A stretch of 5,029 bases of DNA. Source: Actinomycetota bacterium (GTDB taxonomy: Bacteria > Actinomycetota > Actinomycetes > Mycobacteriales > Mycobacteriaceae). Location of the stretch: assembly GCA_005789055.1 (NCBI GenBank), contig SYAA01000163.1, positions 1 through 5,029 on the forward strand, in the 5' to 3' direction. Positions 1 to 5,029 of this stretch are shown in pieces. The position numbers were made by a program, and so were the translations under genes. The notes under the pieces are model-generated. The model ran no database searches. It was not told where the DNA came from and worked only from the letters and a program-made list of their open reading frames with translations. Every line of letters begins with the position of its first letter. Position 1 is the first letter of the stretch.

Positions 1-81
1 CCGCGCCACCGCCGCCCGCTCCGCCCGCCGACCCGCCGTCATCTCCGCCAACAACGCCGCCTCATCACCACCATCGAACAT
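1..81 (-). CDS. DUF222/13E12-repeat family protein, N-terminal fragment
   Basis: Reading the minus strand from the ATG whose first base is 81 gives 27 uninterrupted codons to the window edge, beginning MFDGGDEAALLAEMTAGRR and continuing with an Ala/Arg/Glu-rich helix. This resembles the start of the actinobacterial DUF222 proteins (13E12 repeat family), which usually carry a C-terminal HNH nuclease domain; that part lies outside the window and cannot be checked. The family occurs in many copies in mycobacterial genomes, often in variable regions, and its cellular role is poorly defined. The start is supported by an SOS box covering the ATG, an arrangement I recall for M. tuberculosis family members, and by a TAGTAT -10 box 7 bases upstream, which would leave almost no leader. 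The frame stays open upstream of the ATG, so a TTG or other start a few codons earlier is possible. Third positions are almost all G, as in a real high-GC gene. The family call is from memory of the N-terminus. Confidence 0.72.
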   Translation of the reverse strand, partial: MFDGGDEAALLAEMTAGRRAERAAVAR

Positions 82-89
82 ACATTCGA
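74..89. promoter_or_regulatory. Mycobacterial SOS box (LexA operator)
   Basis: The plus strand reads TCGAACATACATTCGA. The established mycobacterial LexA operator is TCGAAC, four free bases, GTTCGA; this site matches 11 of the 12 fixed bases, the only change being A for G at the first base of the right half. It covers the ATG of the minus-strand DUF222 gene and touches its predicted -10 box, so bound LexA should block initiation until DNA damage triggers LexA cleavage. The divergent acyl-CoA dehydrogenase start is 66 bases away, so an effect on that unit is possible but not shown. Confidence 0.75.
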
Positions 90-94
90 TACTA
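89..94 (-). promoter_or_regulatory. Predicted -10 box of the DUF222 gene
   Basis: The minus strand reads TAGTAT, which fits the mycobacterial SigA -10 pattern TANNNT. It lies 7 bases before the ATG at 81, so transcription would begin at or one base before the start codon, giving a leaderless or near-leaderless mRNA. No convincing -35 hexamer is seen at 17-18 bases spacing, which is common for mycobacterial promoters. The overlap with the LexA box supports the assignment. Confidence 0.45.
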
Positions 95-123
95 GAAGAA
101 CCCCCCGACAAAAACAGACGCGC

Positions 124-129
124 TACGCT
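124..129 (+). promoter_or_regulatory. Possible -10 box of the dehydrogenase unit
   Basis: TACGCT fits TANNNT and would place the transcript start near 136, leaving a leader of about 20 bases that includes the GGGAGG ribosome binding site. There is no recognisable -35 element at normal spacing. The motif is short and could occur by chance. Confidence 0.3.
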
Positions 130-144
130 GACCCGGCCAGACCC

Positions 145-150
145 GGGAGG
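145..150 (+). promoter_or_regulatory. Ribosome binding site of the acyl-CoA dehydrogenase
   Basis: GGGAGG lies five bases before the ATG at 156, a normal Shine-Dalgarno spacing. It fixes that ATG as the translation start and shows that this gene, unlike its divergent neighbour, is translated from a leadered mRNA. Confidence 0.75.
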
Positions 151-155
151 ATCAC

Positions 156-1937
156 ATGCCACTGCTGTTCAATCCCCACGCCTATGACCCGAGTTCCTTC
201 GACACCAAGACCCGGAGTCAACTGCAGGCGTTGATCGACTTCTTCGAGAACAAGGGCCTGGCCAGAAACAAAGACGAGTACTACTCCGGGGAGTGGTACA
301 GCGACTTCCTGAAACTGATTGCTGACAAAAAGATCTTCGCCACCTTCGCCACACCCGCAGAGGTCGGCACCCTGGTCGGCAATGACGATGCGCGCTGGGA
401 TCTCGCTCGGATCAATGAACTCAACGAGATCCTGGGCTTCTACTCACTAGCGCACTGGTATGCCTGGCAGGTCTCGGTCCTCGGTCTGGGCCCGGTGTGG
501 CTCAGCGAAAACGACGAGGCGCGCAAACTGGTCGCCGGCCTGTTGGAAGAGGGCCACATCTTCGGATTCGGACTCTCCGAACGCGAACACGGCGCCGATA
601 TCTATTCCTCGGACATGATCCTGCGCCGCACCGCCGACGGGTTCAGCGCCAGTGGCGGCAAGTGGTACATAGGAAACGGCAACGCCGCTGGCCGGCTCAG
701 CGTGTACGGCAAGTTCGCCGACGACGATCCCGAACATCCGGGCGAGCACGTGTTCTTCCTTGTCGACCCCAGCCACGGGTCCTACGAACTGATCAAGAAT
801 GTCGTCGCCGGACAGATGTTCGTCGCCGCGTTCAACCTGCACTCCTACCCGGTGGCGCAGTCCGACATCCTGCACGTAGGCAAGTCCGCCTTCGACGCGG
901 CACTGGCGACAGTAAACGTGGGCAAGGTCAACCTGGGCTGGGCCAGCATCGGCATCTGCGAGCACGCCTTCTTCGAGTCCGTCACCCACGCCAACAACCG
1001 CATTCTCTACGGCAACCGGGTCACCGACTTCCCGCACGTGCGACGGATGCTGGCAGACGCCTATGCCCGACTGGTGGCGATGAAGATCTTCGCGGCCCGG
1101 TCGACGGACTACTTCCGGACCGCCAGCGAGGACGACCGGCGCTTCCTGCTGTTCAACCCGATCACCAAGGCGAAGGTGACCAGCGAGGGCGAGCGCGTCA
1201 TCGATCTGTTGTGGGATGTCATCGCGGCACGCGGCTTCGAACGCGACACCTATTTCAGCCGGGCGACCGCCGACATCCGGGCGCTGCCCAAACTTGAGGG
1301 CACGGTGCACGTCAATATAGCGCTCGTGCTGAAATTTATGCCGCGCTATCTGGGGGCGGCACACGGTGCGGCACAACAGTATTCGCCGATCCCAGTCCGC
1401 CAGGACAGCGGCGACGACGCGTATCTTTTCCACCAGGGTCCGGCCAAGGGCCTAGGTTCGATCGGATTCGCCGATTGGCGTCCAACCTTCGACCGGTTCG
1501 CCCACCTTGCCAACGTGCGTATCTTCCGCGAGCAGATCGACGCGTTCACTCAGCTTGTTCTGACTGCCCCGCCCACGGACACTCAGCAGAAGGATCTCGA
1601 CTATCTGCAGGTGCTGGGACAGCTTTTCGCCCAGATCGTCTACGCCGAGCTGATTCTCGAGTCCGCTGCGCTGGCGTTCGACCACGGCGAGACACGCCCC
1701 GGCTCAGTCAGCGACCTGTCCGATCTCGCCGAGGCGCATCTTGATCGGATGTTTGCGGTGTTCGTCCGCGATATGGCCGACCAAGCCGTGCAACTGCACG
1801 GTCAGGCGTCGGCTACCGAGGAGCAGAGTACTGCCGCGTTGACAATCATTCGCAAGCCCCGCATCCAACCCGAGGCCGAGCAGGCGTTTGTTTCCGAGGT
1901 GCTGTCGTATAGCAGCGCCTATGAAATGAAGCCCTGA
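156..1937 (+). CDS. Acyl-CoA dehydrogenase, long form (593 aa)
   Basis: Predicted cytosolic FAD enzyme that introduces an alpha,beta double bond into an acyl-CoA. An N-terminal helical region (about 20-130) precedes the middle beta domain, where LSEREHGAD (140-148) occupies the place of the usual TEPxAGSD flavin-contact motif and GGKWYIGNGNAAG (167-179) the usual GxKxYI(T/S)N segment. The helical domain follows from about 245; RALPKLEGT (375-383) matches the RxxxIxEGT segment, making Glu381 the likely catalytic base. About 200 further residues (400-593), mostly helical, extend past the usual 380-400 aa length, as in large FadE or VLCAD-like members. The substrate cannot be read from the sequence; the altered flavin motif suggests a subgroup away from classical short- and medium-chain enzymes. 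ATG 156 is chosen because of GGGAGG at 145-150. The carbonic anhydrase gene follows after 15 bases and probably shares the transcript. The superfamily call is secure; the exact FadE type is unknown. Confidence 0.92.
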   Translation: MPLLFNPHAYDPSSFDTKTRSQLQALIDFFENKGLARNKDEYYSGEWYSDFLKLIADKKIFATFATPAEVGTLVGNDDARWDLARINELNEILGFYSLAHWYAWQVSVLGLGPVWLSENDEARKLVAGLLEEGHIFGFGLSEREHGADIYSSDMILRRTADGFSASGGKWYIGNGNAAGRLSVYGKFADDDPEHPGEHVFFLVDPSHGSYELIKNVVAGQMFVAAFNLHSYPVAQSDILHVGKSAFDAALATVNVGKVNLGWASIGICEHAFFESVTHANNRILYGNRVTDFPHVRRMLADAYARLVAMKIFAARSTDYFRTASEDDRRFLLFNPITKAKVTSEGERVIDLLWDVIAARGFERDTYFSRATADIRALPKLEGTVHVNIALVLKFMPRYLGAAHGAAQQYSPIPVRQDSGDDAYLFHQGPAKGLGSIGFADWRPTFDRFAHLANVRIFREQIDAFTQLVLTAPPTDTQQKDLDYLQVLGQLFAQIVYAELILESAALAFDHGETRPGSVSDLSDLAEAHLDRMFAVFVRDMADQAVQLHGQASATEEQSTAALTIIRKPRIQPEAEQAFVSEVLSYSSAYEMKP

Positions 1938-1952
1938 CGCGAAGGTAGACCT

Positions 1953-2642
1953 ATGACAACACGACGACTATTTCTTGGCGCTCTGCCAGTGGCGGCGTTA
2001 ACCCTCGCGGCCTGCAGCACGACCAGGACCGCCAAAGAGGTCATCGACAGCGTGGGCCCGCCGCCCAGACCTGGGACCCCCGACGACGCCGTCCAGGCGC
2101 TGGTCGACGGCAACGCACGTTTTGCCACGAACGCACCGCAAGTTCGCAACACCGCCGATATCGAACTCCTCTGGACTTCCGGGATAGATCAGAAACAAGA
2201 ACCGTTCGCCAGCGTTCTCGGCTGCGCCGACAGTCGGCTTGCGCCGGAAATCATCTTTGACCAATTTGTCGGCGACATCTTCGTCGTGCGCGAGGCCGGG
2301 AACATCGCGGTCTCACCCACCAACCTGGGGAGCCTGGAATACGGCCAGGCGGTGCTGAAGTCCAAACTGTTGGTGGTCCTCGGCCACTCGGACTGCGGGG
2401 CGGTCAACGCCGCGTACACGAATGCGGAACCAGGCGGCAACATTCAGTCGGTTGTCGACGCCATCAGGCCCGCAATTGCTGGCGCTACCAGTCTCGAGGA
2501 TGCGATCACGCGAAACGTGCGCGCGGTCAAGGACCAAATCCGCCGGGACAGCGTAATGCTCAGAGAGGCCGAGCAATCCGACGAATTCGCTATTGTTGGC
2601 GCCTACTACGACATCGCAACCGCAGAGGTTCGCTTTCTGTAG
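1953..2642 (+). CDS. Beta-class carbonic anhydrase, Tat-exported lipoprotein (229 aa)
   Basis: Zinc enzyme interconverting CO2 and bicarbonate. The beta-class signature is complete: CADSR (91-95) supplies zinc ligand Cys91 and the Asp93/Arg95 dyad, and GHSDCGAV (144-151) supplies His145 and Cys148. DGNARF (52-57), VVREAGNI (111-118) and the C-terminal VGAYYDIATAEVRFL are also typical. The N-terminus carries a twin-arginine signal (TRRLFLG, residues 3-9), a hydrophobic stretch and a lipobox LAAC (18-21), so the protein should be exported folded by Tat and lipid-anchored at Cys21 on the outer face of the membrane. This contrasts with the usual cytosolic beta-carbonic anhydrases. GAAGG at 1941-1945, seven bases before the ATG, supports the start. 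The 15-base gap after the dehydrogenase gene suggests one transcript. Likely roles are CO2/bicarbonate or pH balance in the periplasm; this is inferred. The gene ends 6 bases from the convergent permease stop. Confidence 0.94.
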   Translation: MTTRRLFLGALPVAALTLAACSTTRTAKEVIDSVGPPPRPGTPDDAVQALVDGNARFATNAPQVRNTADIELLWTSGIDQKQEPFASVLGCADSRLAPEIIFDQFVGDIFVVREAGNIAVSPTNLGSLEYGQAVLKSKLLVVLGHSDCGAVNAAYTNAEPGGNIQSVVDAIRPAIAGATSLEDAITRNVRAVKDQIRRDSVMLREAEQSDEFAIVGAYYDIATAEVRFL

Positions 2643-2648
2643 ACGGAT

Positions 2649-4187
2649 TCAGCCTTTCCCGATCCGATGGGTACGCTCGCGCGCCAGCGTCTCGCCGCGA
2701 AAGAAAGCTGGCGACTTCAGGTTCCAGATGATCATCAGAATGACTCCGCCGATCAGGCTGAGCACACCGATGACAAACACGGTACCGATCCCGGCGAGCG
2801 AACCGCCCGAACCGTATTCCGGGCTCATCATCTGGTAGGCCTCGAAGAGACCGACCGGGATGAGCACCAAGGCACCGATACCCGGCAGGATCACCTGCTC
2901 TAATGCGGTGCGCCAGTGACCGAATGCGGTGTCCCAGAAGTACAGCACCGATGACACGGCCACCACGGAGTAGTAGGTCATGATGGCGATACCGACGCTG
3001 TAGACGCAGTCCTCGACGATGCTGTCGCTCACCATCACGAGGCCGCCATAAATGGCGAGTGTCGTCAGGCCGATGAACCACGTCGCGAACGTCGGCGTCT
3101 GCCGGACATCGTCGACGGAGGCGAAGCGACCGGGCAGTGCCTTATAGGTGGCCATCGACAGCACCCCGCGAACCGTCGACATGACCGTAGACAGGGTTGC
3201 CGAGAATGCCGACAGACCAACGATCACCGCGGCGATCAGTGCCCCGCCCGGACCGACGGCATCGCGCGCCAAACCGGAGAAGATGTCATCGATGTTGGCG
3301 GCATTCGTCAGGCTTCCCTCACTGCTGTCGTCGATGCCGGCATAGGCAAGCGCCGCGACGCTGAACACTACGTAGGTGATGACGGTGATCAAGATCGCCG
3401 TCACACCGGTGCGACCGGACTGCTCGGCAGTGCCCTCGGTCTCCTCCGACATCGACAGGGCGGCATCAAAGCCCCAGAAGATGAAGACCGCTACGAGGAA
3501 GCCGCCGAGTAGCGCGCTGAAAGAAGTAATAGCAAACGGGTTGAACCACTCCCACGAGAATGGCTGCGCCGTCGCATTGCGTTCCCTGCGAAAGATGTTG
3601 ATCGCCAGTATCGCGGCGAACAACAGCAACCCGCCGTACTGGATGACGGTCAGGATGATCGTGGTGCGGGAGGATTCCTCCGCGCCCCGGGCAACCAGCC
3701 ACGTCGTGATGAAGATGAACCCTGCGGCAATCAACACCTTCAGCCAGTCCGGTGGATCGTCGAATCCGAACGCGGAGGTCGCCGCACTCACCGTGATGCC
3801 GGCGGCGCCCACGCCGGCGAGGATGCTGGACAGCATGAGCGCAAATCCACCGATCCAGCCGATGTGAGGCATGATCGCCTTGGAGCCCCACGTGAACACG
3901 GTGCCTGCGTCCGGTGCGGCGTCGGTGAGGTGCTTGTAGGCCAGGGCGATGAAGTACATCGGAATCACCGCGATGATGAAGACCACCGGCATCTGGTAGC
4001 CGGCCTCGTTAGCTCCGTGACCCAGTGCGCCGGTCAGCGAATAGGCCGGAGCGGTGGCGGCCAGCCCGATCGCCACCGCGCCGATCAGCGAGATCGACCC
4101 CTTCTTCAGACCCTTGGATTTCAGGCCCTCCATCGGCGGGTCGATGACCTCGCCATCCCCGCTCACACCCGGCCCGTCCTGGCTCAT
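2649..4187 (-). CDS. APC-superfamily amino-acid permease (512 aa)
   Basis: Predicted inner-membrane secondary transporter for amino acids, polyamines or related amines. About 12 hydrophobic segments can be placed: roughly 31-53, 66-84, 111-137, 148-167, 175-198, 219-240, 261-285, 315-338, 366-385, 396-416, 432-450 and 467-489. Helix 1 carries IGLAATAPAYSL (40-51) and helix 6 the FWGFDAALSMSEET segment (237-250), the two discontinuous helices that form the substrate site in APC proteins. A charged cytoplasmic N-terminus with LKSKGLKKG precedes helix 1. The specific substrate cannot be assigned. The start is uncertain: ATG 4187 has no Shine-Dalgarno sequence but has CACAAT exactly six bases upstream, compatible with a leaderless transcript; GTG 4166 (AGGA ten bases before it) and ATG 4133 are alternatives that would shorten only the tail. 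It begins 34 bases after the transpeptidase-like gene ends, so read-through from that gene is likely. Confidence 0.93.
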   Translation of the reverse strand: MSQDGPGVSGDGEVIDPPMEGLKSKGLKKGSISLIGAVAIGLAATAPAYSLTGALGHGANEAGYQMPVVFIIAVIPMYFIALAYKHLTDAAPDAGTVFTWGSKAIMPHIGWIGGFALMLSSILAGVGAAGITVSAATSAFGFDDPPDWLKVLIAAGFIFITTWLVARGAEESSRTTIILTVIQYGGLLLFAAILAINIFRRERNATAQPFSWEWFNPFAITSFSALLGGFLVAVFIFWGFDAALSMSEETEGTAEQSGRTGVTAILITVITYVVFSVAALAYAGIDDSSEGSLTNAANIDDIFSGLARDAVGPGGALIAAVIVGLSAFSATLSTVMSTVRGVLSMATYKALPGRFASVDDVRQTPTFATWFIGLTTLAIYGGLVMVSDSIVEDCVYSVGIAIMTYYSVVAVSSVLYFWDTAFGHWRTALEQVILPGIGALVLIPVGLFEAYQMMSPEYGSGGSLAGIGTVFVIGVLSLIGGVILMIIWNLKSPAFFRGETLARERTHRIGKG

Positions 4188-4193
4188 GGCCGA

Positions 4194-4199
4194 ATTGTG
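4194..4199 (-). promoter_or_regulatory. Possible weak -10 box for the permease
   Basis: The minus strand reads CACAAT six bases before the A of ATG 4187. It keeps the A and final T that matter most in TANNNT but lacks the first T. If used, it would give a leaderless permease mRNA in addition to read-through from the upstream gene. No -35 element was seen, and chance occurrence is quite possible. Confidence 0.2.
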
Positions 4200-4221
4200 G
4201 CACCCGGAAAGGCTGCTGCGA

Positions 4222-4899
4222 TCAGGAACCGACCGGAATCAGCGAAGGATTTCCAACGCCGATGGTGATCCGCGGCGCAGCGGCAGGGTCCAGCCAGGTC
4301 AGGATCGAGCGCATCTCTTCGCGGCCGATGGCCACGCATCCCCAGGTGGGGTTGCCATCGGTCACGTGCAGAAAGATCCCCGACACCTTCCCGGGAATCC
4401 GTTGCGGGTTGACCGCGATATTGACCGCGTAGTCATAGACCGGACCTGAGTCGTAGAGGTTCTCGGTGATCGACGACGGGTTCTCCGCCGATCGCACGTG
4501 GGTGTTGTAGGTCGGCGAGGCGGCATCCTCGTCCCACCAATCCTGATTGGTGGCTTGGAAATACGGCATCTTGGTACCGGGGTTGGGTTCCCGCCCGAAG
4601 GCCTGGTCGAATGCGAACGTGCCCTCGGGAGTGCGGTAAACGCCATCGGCGGGGATACCGATACCAAGTTCGCCGACCTTGGCGGGCGTCGGCCCCAGGA
4701 CCGCCTTCCACTGCTGCCCGACCCGTTGGTAGGCGGTGAGGGTGCCCGTCGTCGCGTCCGTGGCGGGCACACCGACCACGATCCATTGCGACGGCGCGGC
4801 GGTGGGTGGTTCGGCCGACGCCGGCACGGCCAGCGACACCATCAACGCCAGCAGTCCGAGCAATCCCGCGATCCTGGTCAGCGCCTTCGACGGTGTCAC
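4222..4899 (-). CDS. Exported YkuD-type L,D-transpeptidase-like protein (225 aa)
   Basis: Predicted secreted cell-envelope protein of the YkuD/ErfK L,D-transpeptidase group, whose characterised members use an active-site Cys to cross-link or modify peptidoglycan stem peptides. Numbered from the GTG at 4899, residues 1-29 form a Sec signal peptide (Lys5 and Arg9, a Leu/Ala core, cleavage after ASA29). The catalytic segment FLHVTDGNPTWGCVAIG contains His178, Gly187 and Cys188; the Arg usual after GC(I/V) in canonical YkuD domains is Ala. The layout, including YQR near the N-terminus, a GxYRTPEGTFAFDQAFG segment (about 86-102), NPG, WW and GCVAI, resembles M. tuberculosis Rv0309 as I recall it. 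The frame is open for 38 more codons to an ATG at 5013, but that stretch has no signal-like features and overlaps the divergent promoter region. GTG 4899 has a TACGAT box at leaderless spacing and directly precedes a good signal peptide, so it is preferred. Transpeptidase activity is inferred; another acyl-transfer or hydrolytic role is possible. Confidence 0.85.
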   Translation of the reverse strand: MTPSKALTRIAGLLGLLALMVSLAVPASAEPPTAAPSQWIVVGVPATDATTGTLTAYQRVGQQWKAVLGPTPAKVGELGIGIPADGVYRTPEGTFAFDQAFGREPNPGTKMPYFQATNQDWWDEDAASPTYNTHVRSAENPSSITENLYDSGPVYDYAVNIAVNPQRIPGKVSGIFLHVTDGNPTWGCVAIGREEMRSILTWLDPAAAPRITIGVGNPSLIPVGS

Positions 4900-4905
4900 G
4901 GCGCG

Positions 4906-4911
4906 ATCGTA
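4906..4911 (-). promoter_or_regulatory. -10 box for leaderless transpeptidase-like gene
   Basis: The minus strand reads TACGAT, matching TANNNT, and is followed by exactly six bases before the G of the GTG at 4899. In mycobacteria this places the transcript start on the first base of the start codon, a common leaderless arrangement. No clear -35 hexamer or Shine-Dalgarno sequence is present. The exact spacing helps choose GTG 4899 over the longer frame. Confidence 0.6.
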
Positions 4912-4965
4912 ACCGGGTGGGACCGCCGATTCGGGGAAGCGGAGCCGGGAGGCGCCGGTCCGGAC

Positions 4966-4974
4966 TGGGATACT
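4966..4974 (+). promoter_or_regulatory. Possible extended -10 promoter for the right-edge gene
   Basis: TGGGATACT combines a TGN extension with GATACT, which shares four of six bases with TATAAT including the key A and final T. Ten bases separate it from the ATG at 4985, so the leader would be only a few bases long. It lies back to back with the promoter of the transpeptidase-like gene, about 55 bases away. Confidence 0.35.
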
Positions 4975-4984
4975 GGCCTGCACC

Positions 4985-5029
4985 ATGGGCAAGGACGAGG
5001 AGGCGGACAACACCGCCGGTCTGTCGGCC
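4985..5029 (+). CDS. Start of an unidentified divergent gene (partial)
   Basis: From ATG 4985 the plus strand is open for 15 codons to the window edge and reads MGKDEEADNTAGLSA. Of the 14 codons after the ATG, all but GGT end in G or C with no rare codons, and the charged, polar start resembles an ordinary cytosolic N-terminus. No Shine-Dalgarno sequence lies close upstream; a possible extended -10 at 4966-4974 would give a very short leader. The position opposite the transpeptidase-like gene fits a divergent pair. The fragment is too short to recognise a family, and it could be a chance frame. Confidence 0.45.
   Translation, partial: MGKDEEADNTAGLSA

Noticed and set aside
1..155. A mobile-element remnant or attachment site around the 13E12-type gene
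   Set aside because: The family is often found in variable regions, but no terminal repeats, transposase, integrase or tRNA are visible in the window.
497..1297. A 266-codon plus-strand frame overlapping the dehydrogenase
   Set aside because: Extremely Arg-rich translation in a shifted frame of a real gene; typical high-GC artefact.
447..1433. A 328-codon open frame on the minus strand inside the dehydrogenase gene
   Set aside because: It lies fully antisense to a well-supported acyl-CoA dehydrogenase; its translation is rich in Arg, Val, His and Gly with no recognisable domain, as expected for a shadow frame in GC-rich DNA.
2668..2712. Short inverted matches near the convergent junction considered as a terminator hairpin
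   Set aside because: The best stem is about 5 base pairs (CCAGC/GCTGG) with a loop of roughly 18 bases and no T-run; it lies in permease coding sequence.
2590..3081. A 163-codon minus-strand frame across the permease 3' end and carbonic anhydrase end
   Set aside because: It is a shifted frame of the permease with Arg-rich low-quality translation and runs antisense into the carbonic anhydrase gene.
3376..3867. A 163-codon plus-strand frame opposite the permease
   Set aside because: It is antisense to clear transmembrane-helix coding sequence, has no ribosome binding site of note and no family features.
1..5029. A novel defence, CRISPR, toxin-antitoxin or retroelement-type system
   Set aside because: No direct-repeat array, no reverse-transcriptase or nuclease signature beyond the partial DUF222 start, and all long coding regions belong to recognisable metabolic, transport or envelope families.

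Overview
The window looks like chromosomal DNA from a mycobacterium, most likely a fast-growing Mycolicibacterium-type species. The reasons are very GC-rich coding sequence with strong G/C third-position bias, the start of a DUF222/13E12-repeat-type gene carrying a mycobacterial SOS (LexA) box, a leaderless GTG start behind a TANNNT -10 box, and a secreted YkuD-type protein that resembles M. tuberculosis Rv0309 (comparison from memory, not a search). The genus assignment is inference; the high-GC actinobacterial character is visible directly.

Layout. At the left edge (1-81, minus strand) is the first 27 codons of a DUF222/13E12-type gene that runs off the window. Its start codon lies inside a near-perfect 16-base SOS box (74-89). 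Transcribed away from it is a two-gene plus-strand unit: a long acyl-CoA dehydrogenase (156-1937) and, 15 bases later, a Tat-exported lipoprotein beta-carbonic anhydrase (1953-2642). This unit converges, with only 6 bases between stop codons, on a minus-strand pair: a YkuD-type L,D-transpeptidase-like exported protein (4222-4899) followed 34 bases later by a 12-helix APC-superfamily amino-acid permease (2649-4187). At the right edge a short divergent plus-strand reading frame (4985 to the end) is probably the start of another gene.

How the genes may work together. The tight spacing suggests that the dehydrogenase and carbonic anhydrase share a transcript, although one is expected in the cytosol and the other at the outer face of the membrane; no shared pathway is obvious. 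The transpeptidase-like protein and the permease could also be co-transcribed, which would link envelope work with amino-acid transport, but that is only a contextual suggestion. The protein-coding content is largely ordinary for an actinobacterial chromosome. I saw no mobile element, CRISPR array, RNA gene or clearly novel system. The most informative details are the SOS box over the DUF222 start, the exported carbonic anhydrase in an acyl-CoA dehydrogenase unit, and the leaderless start of the transpeptidase-like gene. No intergenic stretch exceeds 100 bases.
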